Shown piece after piece: positions 1-15,000 of a DNA stretch of 64,000 nucleotides. A model generated the notes under the pieces. That model was not told the origin of the DNA and searched no databases. It was given only the letters and a program-made list of their open reading frames with translations. The position numbers were made by a program, and so were the translations under genes. This DNA is from Orthonyx spaldingii (Eukaryota > Chordata > Aves > Passeriformes > Orthonychidae): the NCBI GenBank assembly GCA_013397795.1, contig VZTJ01000753.1:1321410-1385409 (forward strand). The letters are read 5' to 3'. How positions within the stretch are numbered: the stretch's first letter is position 1; every line of letters begins with the position of its first letter.

Positions 1-3000
1 TTTTGTGGACACTCTTCCGTAACTGCTCCTGGAGGCCTCCAAATAAAGATCCACCTTTATATTACCTCCTGTACTAAAAACTATCTTGAGTTTCATTTCC
101 AAGTTAAAAAAAAGGCAACACTATAATATAGTTTTCCTCCTTGATCAGAAGTACTGAACAATGAACTCTATCTATGCAAACCAAAGAAACGTACCATATT
201 CAAGCAACTTAGTAGCATTGTATGAATCAGCTTGTTTATTTGGTCCAAATAAACATCAAGATGGGCAGCTGACAGTAGAAGGTAAGAGGAAAATGGACGG
301 AATGAAATCACCAAACTTCTAGAGATTAAAATTCCAAGTGATGCATAAAAAAGATAGCATGAAGATGCATGCATAGTAATTATTTAATTTTATTTAATAG
401 TTATTAGTGCTCTTGGATGCAAATGTGCTTTATATGCAGTTCAAATTCAAAGAATTAGTCTGCTGTCATTTCTGTTTGTGCTTCACTTGACTAAACCTAG
501 CAGAGACCCAATTCTTATTCTGGGCTACCAGAAAGCAAATGTCTGCTTCCACCTTGACCCATCATTCTTGGAACTCAAGGGACCTGCCCTTCTTGAAAAT
601 TTGCCAAGAATTTTCTTGGCATTATCTTTTATCGGTACCTCAGGGAAATTTAACCTTAGACACTATTAAAACAGGAAAACACAACATTTTTAGAATATTC
701 AGACAAAGTTAAAGTAAGTCTTAGAGGTCACTACAGCCATAGGTCTAGATACATAAAAAATTAAAAAAATCAGTATGGCTTCTGTTGGAGAAAAGCTCCG
801 AGTATAATTAACTGAAATATAAATAACATTGTCTAAAATAATTAAGGATAACAGAGGCCACTAATTACTAAACATAAATGACCTGACCAGCAAATCAATA
901 AAATCAGTGCTTCTGAAGTTTCTATTTTAACTATCTCTACCTGTTCATGATGTGTTCTGAGGGGAGATAAAGCAAACTGGAAAAAAAATCAAGCAACTCT
1001 ACGTGGTTTCTTACAGCTTTACACCTGACATTTAAGTGACTTTGAGGTCTAACGAAGGCACAAACACTGATCAAATGTTCAAGCATTTATAAGGTTACCC
1101 CCACATGGGTTTCTCTCATGCTAATAACTAAGTTTATGCCAAAAGCCTTTCCTCAAGGGAGTTAATAAATTTAGGTTTGTCACTTAAACTGGCTACATCT
1201 TTTCACAAAACTTGAGGTATTTAATAATCATTTACATCTGAATGACTGTCAAATTTAAGTGGAGTGTCAAATTAACTTGGAATTTCCTGAAGATATTGGA
1301 GTGAGGCAAGAAGGAAGAAAGAAAAGTGATGACAGCACACATCACTTCCACAGAAAACCTAGGCAAAAAAAGGCAATAAAAAATTGGCTTTCCACTAGAG
1401 AATGACAGTGGATAACACACCTCTCCCCCTCTTCTTGACAAAACAGATTTATTACACTGGAAAAAATAGGAGTACTAACTCCACAGAATGTATCATCAAC
1501 AATGGAGGTTATACAAATCTAGATGTACATTTCAATTATTACAGAAAATCTAAGATAAGATGCCTAGAAGTTCAAAGTAATGTCATTTAGAGAGACAAAG
1601 AAAGATGTCGAATTTTTAAGTCATAGTAACTCTACTGATCTACAGCAGCTCTGGACAAACATATTTTTCTTGCCTGTGTACAGAGCAAACATTGCAGACC
1701 TCACAGCATGGACCTCACATGTTCCACTGCTATGAGGCTCTGGCAATCACTCTCAACTTACCCTAAGCACAGAAACTATATACCCAATTTCCAGAAGTGT
1801 CTCTACATGGCTGCCCAATGTCACTCTAATGAAGATTTTTTTAACAGTCCATGAAAATATTTCTACTATTTTCCTTTTCTTCCTTAATCTACAATTTCCA
1901 CTTAAACAAACCATCTGCTATCATAATTCCTTCTTGCAGCTTGCTGCAAGTATTCAGATTTAAAATTAGTACTGTAGCAAAAGAGATATTTACATTCAGA
2001 ATTATATGCACGTTTAATACCAATAGATACAGACTCACCAGACCACATTAAGAGAGAATTTTGACCTTTTAAAAGTGAGAAGAAAATGACTTCTGATTCT
2101 TTTCAACACTCCCAAAAAAAAATCTCTTGGTGACTTTCTAGAGGTCAAGCAACTGGAATGACAGTACTTAAAACCAAAAGACATCACATCTGTTTTAGGG
2201 TACTCGTCAGTCCTCCAGTGGATCTAACTGGCATTTGGAAAGATTTTTACGAACTTAAGTGTGGCCTCAGTCTACAGACAAAAACCCACTCAAATATATC
2301 ATGTTTTCTTGATCGGCACCAGACTGATGTTCCACTAGCAAGCTTATGCCCACTAGATGTTATGTCCAGCTTTACATCTCAGCTGCTTTTCAGATCAGCA
2401 ATCAGCAGAATAGGCTGACCAGACAGAGAAATGGACAAAGAAGTTTTAACAAAGTCAGAGGATGCTCCTGTGCTACATAATTGTGTATTTCCTTACTTAG
2501 GACAAATGAATAGTTTAACATTCAGGTGCAAGAGAACTGAGAAGAGAGAGCAGCAGAAAGATTATCTGCATTAGTAACTCCCATACACATATTCTAAAAA
2601 CAAATGACTATTGCACAAGCAGCTGGCTGATGACAAGAAGCGGACAAAAGAGGTAATTACACTGCCTTCTCAAAAAAGATGCAACTGAAACATTGTACTG
2701 GAGAGCACTCACAGTAAAAACAGCCATTTTGAAAATTCACCACTATTACACCACCATTAAGCTTAGGAGCTTTGAAGCCCATGTTAGGATCTTTTAGGTA
2801 TTAAAAAACCCCCTAACCTCAGGTAGAACCTTTGTATTTAAGCACTTGTTAGGAGCTGAAAACTCAGATAGAAAACTTAAGAAGGGTCACATTTCAATGA
2901 CTGTAACTTTGTATGAATTCAGAGTGCAACTGGCAGCATCTCTTCTCAGTTAAGGGACATTACAAATACCTATAACAGTGATTGAGAATAAAGGGCAAAA

Positions 3001-6000
3001 GAGCAAGAACACACAAACAAGTAAAATGCAGAAATATAAACTTCAACCAATCCACTAAATGTAACCTGTCTTGCCAGATCTTTTTTAACTTATTGGAAAA
3101 GTTGCTCTACTTAATATTGACAAAAAGATGTGTAAATCAATACATTTGGAACAAGCAATATATTTTAATTTAAAAATGTTCAAACTGCAGCAGTAAATCT
3201 ATGCACTTAGCACATACAAATCAGAGGGGTTTGCTTGTTGGGTACTTTTGACAAGATAAGATGATATGCAAACCTCAGATGCAAGTAACATCACAAACAT
3301 TTTGAAAAATACACTAGCTAAAAGTAGGAACATGTTGAAATGAACTCTATCACCATTGGCTTGAATAAACCTAATGAGGTCAAGGCAAAGACACCATGGA
3401 AAAACTCAGTTTTCTGTTTTGCAATATGTTCCAACTACTTGTTACTGTTATAAAGTTCAGACTCAGGCAGCTCTCACTAAAATGAATGTCAGAATGAAAA
3501 AAGAAAAACAGTTATAAAAAAAAAATCTAAAAGTCTCAAGTGTAAATAAAGCCTCCTTATTTCTTTCATATGGTATAATACTGCCCCCACACATTCTCCC
3601 CATCCTACTTCAAAATTACCTCACCACCTTTCCTAATCATTGCCTCTTAGATGTACTAAGTTTAAAAATTTTCAATAAAAATATTCAAATCTAAACCCCA
3701 TTACTCAATTTCACATTTTAACATGGACCTATGTATGCCACACTGTAAAACAAATTCCCAGGTATTATTTATTATTATTATTATTTAACATACTAAAGCA
3801 AAATAGGAGTTCAAGGAGTTTTCAAGTCTGCAAAATATACTTTTAGCAAATGTCAAAATAAAGGTTTGGTAGGAAATCATTACTAAAAGGGGATGAGGTA
3901 GGATTCTATTAACTATGTATTGAAAGAGTAATTACTTGAGAAGGAGCAAGCAAGTTGGGACAGTCTCAAGTTTCTCAAGTTAAAGAAGTGTTAAGTAATG
4001 TCTTTCATAATAGTTATTTATGATTCTCATTTTATGTTCATCACCATGGAAAGGTATTTGTGATAAAGGCAGACAAACCAGTCTTTAAAAAAAAAAAGGA
4101 AAAAACTGTAGAAATTATTTCAGAATAGTCTTAAATTTATAAAGTTATAATTTATATGTTAGAAACAATGATGTCACCTTCATTGCATACACTTGTACAG
4201 ACCAAAAATTTTCTTGGCAGCGCTACCACTCCCCTTTGTGATTGCCCTACTTACCATAGCCTAGAATACAATCAAAGTTTCAGCTGTTCCTGCAAATGAA
4301 TTCATCAAGTTTGTAGTAATTTGAAATTGGACTACAACTTTGATCATAACAAATTAGTGCTAATAAGGCCAACTGTTCATTCACCATGGTGCTATGCTAG
4401 ATTTGTGATGAATGGTAAAAGACTGATTATTATTTGACTTGTAACTACAGCCAGAGAACATTAGAAACAAGAGCCAGCACAAATCATTCAAACTGGATTT
4501 CAACAACTGGGATCTTAAAAAGAATGAGAAAATATTTCTCATTTCTCTTCCTCCCCACTTCCTGTAAACACCAACCACTAATACATTCATGTCTAATAGC
4601 TACCCCCTATCCAAAGGGAAAATCTAAATTCATAAATGGCTTCTGGGAAATGGCTGTGAATAACAAAATGAAAAGGTGTTTAAGAATACCTCTTAATTCC
4701 ACTGGAATGTGCAAACCTCCAAATACACTTGTCAAATAATAGAATTTCAGATTGTTGTAACTGCCCAGCAAGCCAGTTTGATATCCCTGAACAAGACAGT
4801 GAGAAGTGTATTTAATATACCATGACTGTTCTTTAAAAAGGTTTCTCATGATATTTTAGGTTGAATAGAGGATTAAGTAATTCAGAAAGAATTATGTTAT
4901 TCTTGAAGTGAAAAATGCAAAATATCAAAAGTATGTTGAAAACAACCGCACTGGTTTCCTGATTATTTGGGTTCTATCTTCAAAATCACATTTGTTCCTT
5001 AGCCTACACACCCATCCCATAACGAAGTTTTGAAGTAATTTGAGTAGTGGAAAAAAAAAATCTTACTTTTCCTGGTAAACTGCCAAGGATTTTTATCAAA
5101 GTATTAAGAATCTTCCCCTTTGAATGAAAGAGGGTTGCTGGTTACAATACTCTATCCCTTGCAATCCAAGTAAATCCCTTCTGCTGGGATGACTCTCTTG
5201 GATCAGTCTCTGGAAGGCCAGAGTTCACAATGCTCCTAAGCAGCTGCGGTGTTGTTTTCAGCACTGATGTGCTGCCAAGCAAGGCCTGTTACTCCTTTTC
5301 AGTCTCTGCTGTCACCAGACTTCAATGGCAATGCAGAAGTAAGCATTAGGCTTACTGTGACAAATAAATTTATTTAAAATGACTACCAAAACCAGTACAA
5401 TCAATGGGGTACAGAAGGAAATGATGAATAAAGAATGCTGTCAAAAAGACCCAAAGAGAAAATGCCATGAAAATGCCAAAGGAAAAAACACAAAGAGAAA
5501 ATGCCATGAAACATTTTTGGAAAATGAGAGTCCAGGAAACAATAGATATGACAATACAGCAGGTGGTTTTCCCTGTATCCTCTTCCAGACCTGCCCTTGC
5601 AGTGACACTAAGTGGCAGTCCCAGGCAGGACTGATGCAAGAGAGAAGGGAGGTTCTGGTTTACTTTTTGTCTTAAATAAGACAATTCGGCAAGACATTTT
5701 TAGCTTATATTTGGACAACACAGAACTCTTAACATTCTCATTAAATATATGAAGCTTAATGGCCTAGGGTCATGCAATGCATGCAGTGGGTTACAGGACA
5801 GGGACCAGACAGAGCATGATGGAGCCAGCAAGCTGCCACTTCCCACAGCAGCTTTCTGAACACTTGCTTCTACTCCCATGCATGTGTCCCCTGAGTCCTA
5901 AGCAATACTCCACAGATTTCCCATGTTATTTGGAATTCAGACATCTAAGTCAGACAGGGAGAAGCCTAACTGGCCAAGTCTGGCAATTCAAACAGAATGC

Positions 6001-9000
6001 CAGGGATGGGAAGAAAGCACAGCACCTTGCTAGAAACACAGGTGATACTGACAGCACAGAAAAAGAATCAGACTCCTAGAAATTAGAGCCTCAGACACTA
6101 AGGTTTGAAAAGACTCTTTCTCATTGTTTTACAAAAATAAATCTTTTACAATTTAAATTTTTTTAGTAAATCTGTGTAATACTTAATAAATACTTCAGCA
6201 CAGAAAAACAATTTGCATTTATTTTTGGCAATGAATACTATAATCTGACTAATACATCAGCAAGAACAACCTTTTCTTTTACCATACCCCCATTTAAAAA
6301 TTTCTTTATTTAATAAATATGCATCTTTCTGCTACATGCTCTACATCAAAGATCTTTCCTTGTTCTTCTTAAAGACCATGCACTATAAACCCTATTCTGC
6401 GCCACCGATTTTAAATTTCATCTATAAAAGTCATTTTACATATACTACAAATAACAATACATGCCCCAGTTTGAATATTAAAGCTGTAATTCAATTTCAA
6501 GGTTCTTCTGACAGTATTCCAGTATCACACTGTTTTTTCCCCAAGATGCTACTTGAATTCTTTTTAGTAAATTCACAAACTACGACAAATCAAAGCTTAA
6601 AAGCAGATATATTTCATCAAGAACTTCAGTAGAGCTTGTTGTTTTCCATGCAAACATACTAAGAAGATGGTCCTATAGTATAATAATAGGAATTAACAGA
6701 AATAGTTAAAATTAATAGAAAAAGTTACATGATTCCATGTTTATAATCCATACCCTAACATCTATTCTTTTCAACTTGCTATGTATTTTCTTCTTGCATT
6801 CCTATCAAACAGAAGGGAGGGTGTTACTAGCTATTAGACAGATATATAAAAAACCCACATAGAGATAAATCCAGATAAATCCAGGAGTAATCCAAACCCT
6901 CCCAAACTGATCCATAGAGATAAATACAGTGTGTAAACTCAGCCAAGTCTCTGTTCCTTAGATTTTACTAGCTTTAATTACTCAGAGATATGTAACTAAT
7001 AGACAATACTAGGCTTTGACTGGACAAAATAAACGAAATTTCGCTTCTATGAATCTGATTAACAGTCTCAATAGAGTGTAGGTGGTGGTCAGGTGGCCTG
7101 TGCCATTCACATTTGGTCCCAGTTGGCTCTGTGCTGAAGAAAATAAACTCACCATACACCAAAATGGAACCAGGAGTCCCTGTTGCTTCTGTGAAAAGAG
7201 TATTTAGGAATGGGAGGCAACAGCCAAGATGAGACACACACAAGAGGATGCAGAAGGGAGATGCTAGAATGGGACAAATGCTAAACAGAGATGCAAGAGT
7301 GAGACCCACTACCCCGTAACTCCCCAGATCCTCCTTTCTCCTCTTTTTAAAAATGGGAGTAATGTTTCCCTTTTTCCAGTCATGGGGGACTTTGCCTGAT
7401 AGCCATGATTTTTCAAATATGATAGAGAGTGGCTTGGCAACAGTATCAGTCAGTTCCCCCATCCCTGGGATGTCATCAGGTCACACTGACTTGTGGCTGT
7501 TGAGCTTCATCAAGTGATTCTCCTCTGTTCACTTAGAGTGGGAGGGACTTCACTCCCTCCACACTGACAGGAATCGGGCACTCGCAGCTGTGTTTTGGGA
7601 GACATCAGCACAAACTCAGCCAACTCACGCATGGAGCCTGGAACAATTCACACTGCTCCTCTTCAAACAGGCAGTTCAGTTATGATATTGTATGCATGTA
7701 GGTGGGTTTAAATGGCTATGAAAAGGGAACTGTGAGTACCCTCATAAAAAAGACTCAGGAAAAAAAGGGAAGAGGAGTAAAAGTTCCTGTGGAGAAAAAA
7801 TTTTGTCAAATGGCAGCAGGAAAAAAATCCTAAGAAACTAATATTCTTTGATATGGTCAAGAAAAGTTTTATTTGCTAACTTCATTTTGTATATTGCCAA
7901 CAAGCAAACATGGCATTCAATCTTCAACCTGTTGAAAATGCATGTTCAAAGTCTGCCATGTGAAATCTGACACAGTAAATATATATGCATTTGTTACTGA
8001 AAGTCCTAGAAGCAGCACCCATTTTTTCAACCCACAAAAACAAGTCAGCGCTTCCCAATATAAACAAAAATACATATGGAATTCAGAGACATCCGCAGCC
8101 AGGAGAGCACACAAATTACCAATACATAGCCAGAACATCTCTTGGCAAGACAAAAAACCACAAAGATGACAAGCCAAGGACTGGTATAATGCATAGTTCT
8201 TGGGTCAGCTTGCTTCACTTGAAAGAGGTTAGACAAATGATAAAGAAAGTACACTGCAAGACATCAGGAAAATCTCAAAGGGATTCTCCCCACTCTCAGC
8301 CTTTCACAACCAACCATCCTGCTGCACATGACAAACACGCATGGCAATGCCTGCCAAAAAACCCTCCCTGTCTAACCTCTTTTGTTTGACACCTTTCAAA
8401 TTAGCCATTGCTGCGCAGTAGGTGAGACCCTGCCAAACATCAGGAGACCCTTGACCAGGAATAATCAGAACTGAGAATTGATGAGGATTCCTGTTTTGGG
8501 TTAATTGGTGAGGATTGCTGGTTTGGATTATCATTTTTGTGAGAGAAAACTCGAAGTGCTTGGGGTTAGTCAGCCTTCTCCAAATTGCATGGCAGAGACA
8601 AATTCTGAAGTGTATAGGTGCTGCTGCTCAAACAACAATAAGCAATACTTTCTGCCAGGCCACACAACATCTACATCACACTAAACAATACTGGACACAT
8701 GGATCAAGAAAACCGATCTCTGTAAAGCCTACAACCATGAACACTTTAATAAGATTGATGCACAAACCTGGAAAAGTACCACCAGCTTCCTCAGAATTCA
8801 CAGTCAAAAGATGTATGCTAAGGAAAGCTCACAAAGCTTTAAAAAGTCTGCTCTGAGAGAATTTGTGCCAGGCATTTTGCCAAAGGATAGATCATTAATG
8901 GTTTTGATGATCTCCCCTTGGAGAGGGGCCTGCCAAGACAAATCCTCTTAGTTATACTAGAGAGGTTAAGTGAGGTCAAAAAGTCCCACCTCTCCCCAGC

Positions 9001-12000
9001 TGTGGGCACTTCACCAGTTTGATAATTTTGATAATGAAATAAATGAATGCTTTAGGTGTCTACATTTAATTAGTCTGATGCCAGCAGAGTTTCTAATAAC
9101 CAGTATTATACTTGGGTTTGTGTCTGCTTTGATTAGCTCTCTTAACGGCCGACCAGCTCTGTCACCCTACTGGAATAATCTACTTTGCGCAAGTCAAGGC
9201 CATTTGAGACCTCTGGGCTATGTGTAGGCTGACAGCACGGCTGGCCACTTCCAGCTCCTCCAGCAAGACAGCAAGAATAAAGGAGACACCAGATGTACCT
9301 GAATCTCCAGGCACTTTTCTGTCTCCCTTTAGGTTAAGGTAGACACAAGAGCCTGTTTATTTTCTTCTGAAGGCGTAAGAAATAGTTGCGCTTGGTAACA
9401 CACTTTGAAAGCCATGGTGTACAATACCTCAAGGATATTATTTATGTTTTAACGCAAGAGTGTCTAAACATTCACCTGTTCCCTAAACACTTCTATGCAC
9501 AGGAGGCAAGAATTAATTTCCTTTCAAGAATAATACTTCTACAGTTGATCTCCATGGCAACAAAGACAAAACTTAAAAGCAAATGGTGTAACAACATCCA
9601 GCATCCCACCAAAACAGTCAGCTACCACAAATACAGAGTTATTCTTCAAGCACATTCTCCACATTGCAATGTTCTCATTTCAATTATTTTGAGATTAAGT
9701 TTCTTTGCTTTACTAATTTAATGGAAAAACTGTAGAAGAAACACATCCAAAAGAAATCCAAAGGTTTTGAACAGAAAAAACATACAATAACATTAACTGA
9801 AGGGTCACCAATTTCAAAGAACCAGCAACAAAGAGTACATCAAGTCTGCAATAATATAGGGTAATTTTACTGAAAGCTTTCTTGGAAAATATTTTCTACT
9901 CTCATCATCACTACATGGTAAACTAGGAGACTACAGATATGATGGATGCAATCTAGCACAATACTGCAGTTTCATATCTATTGAACTAGAATTAAAAGAT
10001 CAGTAAATTATTAAGAACCTACTTCTCCAAGGTCCCACAACCTCTCAATACATCGCCACAACTCAAAGCAGGTAGTCATAATGAAGTTTTCCATAATCAT
10101 GAGAGATTTGGGACCTGCGGCACTCGAAGACTGCTGAAGAGCTCTGATCATACCACCTGCAGTAGTAACTCCCCTGAAGTAAGCAATTGAAGTACAAACC
10201 TCCCTCCACAGAAAAAAAAAAAAACCCACAAAAATAATCCCCAACCAAAACCATGAAAAAGCACCAAAGCAGATTGTTTTTTAGTACATACCTTTTCCCC
10301 ACCCCATGATATCTAAAAGAAGAGAAGATTGTCATGGAACATCTGGACAACCACTGGAGCTTGCTGCTAATGAGTTATATTAACTCTGTTTATATTTTGT
10401 CATTTTGTGTTGCTCTACTGTACACACATCTCAATACTTTTTTTTTCTTAGAAGTTGTGCTCACTGTTCTAAATTGGAAGAAAACACATTTCCTCTGAAA
10501 AGACATGAGAATTCTCTTCCACACAACATATGTGCTTGGTGAAATAACTAAAGCATCATGGCAACAATAAACGCTGAGAAAGGACAGAATTAATGCAGTT
10601 CTGAGAAAAATATGTTTTGAAGTTAGAAAGAGTTTACACAAAGTTAAAATGATCATGATTCTAACATAACAATTGTTACATTTCAGAGTTAATTTACAGC
10701 CTTGCATCAGTTTATACCATTAAATATTCATTATACCAGTTACACTTGCTGATGCCTGTTTCCTCGTGTGCTTCTTCCAACCACAGAAAAATGTGACAAA
10801 AATAGAATTACTCTTCAATAGGTCATGCATCTTCAGTTGCAAATGCTCCTTTCAAAGGCCATGTCTTTCTGGATCTTGCCAATTATTAGCACCAGTTAAG
10901 TGATTTCCACTTCCCCATGGCAGTGACAAACATTTAAAGCAATTAAAACAGACAACATTTATAGTGATTGGCTAAAGCACAAAACAAGCATACACAAACC
11001 CTCTGTTGTTTCTCTAATTCTATGGCAGTCTTCTCTGCCTTTTTCTTGCAGACTGTAGTCGTACTGACTACATACCCCAAAATAAGAAGTCCTAAGGGAC
11101 GCCACACTGATTTTATCATTGCTGGAAACTCAGCTTCATTGTAAATGTTTTTGACTCCTTTTGTAACACATTATTACAATTAGAAATAGAGTAGCACTGG
11201 GTAGTACTGATTTTGACAATTTAAAGAGGCGTTTTTCACCCAACTTACCCTTGAAGAATGTTAATACATGATTATCACATTTGTACCTCTCAAAAAGTAC
11301 TCTGAGTATTAGATTTGTGTTTGTACACAATCAGAGTAAGGCTTAAAATGTACAAAAAAAAAAAATCATACTTCCATATAAAAATAAGAAATTAACTTTG
11401 AGAGAGAGACATGAACATATTGACACTATTTTTAGATAAGCAGGTAAGACCCGTAATTAAAGTCTGATCATTGCCTAAGAAAACATCTGTTTACTTCACT
11501 GTGTAATTAGTAAAATTAATGAATTCCAATCCATCCACACAAATGATTTTTTTCACTTTGAAATCAATCACTTTAAAGCCCAAGATGCTTTCAGCTACAC
11601 AAATTTGCCAATAAGTGATACTGTAGATCAAGTTCAAATTAAGACCGTGATTTTCTTATAGTTATGTTTCAAATATTTTCCAGCTTTCTTCCTCTATTCT
11701 GCCAATGTTCACATCTGTATTATAAACAAAACACATTTGTGCCTTAAGAAATTTGAGACAGCTACATACTAGATTAACCTTCTCATACATAATTCTTGTC
11801 AGAAATCTGATTAAGATCACATTTTTAACTGGATCACAACAGGAAATACGCTTATTGGGAGATTTTTTTAAAAAATAAGACTATCCCCCTCTGACACATT
11901 TTATTATATACACAGCAGCAAACTGCTGAACAGTGAACACAATTTCACAGTGCAGATTAGAATATCAATCATTAGAGAAATTTCTTCTCAAATACTTTTT

Positions 12001-15000
12001 TCTTAAAAAAAACACTACTTCTAAAAACACCACATGGCAGATGATCACGTCTGAAGAGATTAGCACTGGATAATTACAGACACCTCAAATAATGGGACAC
12101 CGAGTATGCTTTAGCAATCACCACTACTACCATTGCATGGCTGCTATAAAGGGACAACAAAAGGAGGCTTCTATCACACCCTCTTTGGGTTCTCACTCAC
12201 AAGGGCAATTCCGATTGCCCATATTAAAAATCTTTGACCAAAACTGATGTATCTGTTCATCTGCTATAATTGTTTCAATCCTCCTCTTTGACTCAGGGAG
12301 ATGTGCAGGAAAAAGCCAGCTAACAATCTCATAAGTACTTGTTTTACGAATCTGGCCCTCAGTCAGGAAGTTGCAGTGAAAAGTCTTTTAATCACCTTCT
12401 GATCAGAATTTACTGGATTGGATCTAAGTTCAAGGGTATTAAAACGTGCAAAGGAGATATGAAAAAATGGCTGGGTTATAGATTTTAACTTCTTAACTAG
12501 AAAATTGACTCAAAATAGATTTTCTAATTTACAATGAATCAAAAGAAAAAACATTAGACCATAGCAAAAGTGGCACAAATGTATCAAAAAGCAAATGAAT
12601 AAACATTTGAAAAGATTTATTATTAGAAATCGTAATAAATTTTGGAAAGATGAATCGATTTTAGTTAAAAGGTATAACTGACAATTTATTGGGCGGGAAG
12701 ATGCATTATTTTCCAATTGTTATCCACCTACAGTAAAACTGATTTGTGTCCTATTGTATTTTATGGAAAAGGAGAGAGCAACTTTCAGTGATTTAGATTA
12801 AATGTATTAATCATAACCAGACACTGTGAACTATATATCTACTATTAAAGAAGATTTTTGACATTTAATTCTGTAGCAATATTTTGGCTCTGTACCACTC
12901 TTCCTAAATCCAATTCCTGCTACAGTTGGCAGATTTTTCCCTTTTAATTTTATGGGGCTTAAAGTAGCATTTAACCACCCATGCGGTAAATAATGCAGGA
13001 TTAGAAATATTTAGTGTTTTGTTTCCCTTTGAAGAGTACCAATCCATCAACCCCCAAATATTTTTAAAATATTTTCCACATTCTAGTAATCTTTAATATA
13101 AGATTCAGTAAAACATCCTATGTAAACGAAGCTGTTTTCCTGAAACAAAAATACCCCACACTAAATCCTAAACAAAATATGCATCTGCATCACTGATATA
13201 GGGGAATTTATTTTATAGAGATACTGCTTTGTGTATAAAGAAAACTTTAATAAAACCTTCAGAGTTTTTAAACTTGATAGTCACATAATATCTAATACTT
13301 ACTCTCAATCAGAAAAAACACAGTTAAATGTTCTCCTGAACAAGGCATAATAATATATTTTATAATATTTATGCCCAACTTATCACTGAAATGGTAGCTT
13401 TTATTTGCAAACCCTTTTATATGCAAACCCTGTCCCTCCTCTTTTTTATGTAGTCATTTCCTATCTTTTGCTTAAAAGCTCTATTTTGCTGCATGGACAA
13501 GTGATCTTAGAATAACTTTTAAGAGGAAATGTTCTTAGAGTTCTTTTAGGTACTGCAAATAGTTTTAAACTGCCTACACCAACAAGTAGATTCGAGGATT
13601 TTAAAAAACACATGAATTGCAGTATGGCAACAAAATCTCAATTGCCACGTGTGCCATGCTTTCTCTTCCATAGCATAACAGTGTGACAGCAAACAGGAAA
13701 AAGGGTTTTCTCCAGCTTGACCATATTCTACAGGGAATAAAAATGCAACCTACTGTGAACATAATGTACTTATCTGTTTAGGTCTTTGTAAAATAAGGTT
13801 TTTAGAAGTCTTGTCCAAAGCAAAGGGGTCAGGGTAAAGGGAAAATGGGGTACATTTTATCTAAAAACCCTTTAAAGTGAGCTACACAAGTGTTTAAAGA
13901 AATATACATCTAAAGCAAGACAGTTGCAACAGAGTTTGGCCATCAGCTAACAGTAAGGAAAAATGACTCACTAAACAAACAACTTTCAGTGCTCTGAACT
14001 GAGGATAAGTTTCTTCCTTGACCTTTAAAATAATAACCTGCAGGAATGCTAAGTCAAAGGTGAGCAATAACAGAGTAAGAAAGTTTGTCTCCTACTTGTG
14101 AATGCAGGTGTTTAAAATCACCTGCCAAATGAGCGACTATCCGAAGTTAGTAGTGAGAAAAGACTACCCACAGCAAAAATCAGATCAGGAGCAAGTAAAA
14201 GAGTCTGCTGAGTCTAATTGCAAGGGGCTGAGTGGAACAGAGTTTGAGCTGTTACCAAAACTGTTGGACTGGAAGGGTTCACTTGATCAGTTAAAAGCAT
14301 TTACACTTCACTTCAAAAAGAAACTAAAAAAGCACCTGCAGCTGAAGGGACAGTAATTAACAGGCAAGGACTAATACACTCTTGAACCACTCCAGTTGCA
14401 AGTGCTGATGTTAATAAACATTTTCTTCTTGTCCTCTTTATTCCTAGATATTGTAAGGAAATTGGTAACAGGACAAACGGTTTAAGTACACACAAAAGAA
14501 TAATTATTATGTTTTGAAAACATCATACTAATGTTCTACGTAGGGTTTTCCTGCAATGTCAAGAAACCACTAAACTGAGGAGCTTTGAAATTTTCTGTGA
14601 CTCACCTCACAACTCATAGCTTTTTCAAAGTACTGATCATCTTCAGGGAATAACCTTACCATTCTAGGATTGCTTACCACTGTTTTATTTAAAGTTAGCA
14701 TTGCTGTCTCTGATGCTGGATATACATGTTTTATAAAGTGTTCACTTCCAACAGATCTTCAAATTGAACATGTTGCAGAAACATATTAAACAAAGCCTAC
14801 ATTTCTGTAAAGAAAAGGTTCTGCATTCTGCAGGTTATGTGCTTACCTGCTGTAAATCCCACGTGGTAACTATCAGAAGAGGCAGTCCCTGAGAAGTTTT
14901 GAGTAGCTTTTGCCTTCTCAAAACTACACTCTCAATATGCACATTTGATTTTCTTATTTCAAGAAACCAAACATTAGCAAGCATGTGACTTTTCCAGCTG

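Noticed and set aside
6088..6125. ACTAAGGTTTGAAAAGACTC, CR1-tail-like
   Set aside because: Short and with several mismatches; could be chance.
11035..11051. Pyrimidine tract followed by CAG that looks like a plus-strand splice acceptor
   Set aside because: No open, conserved exon follows it and there is no plus-strand gene here.
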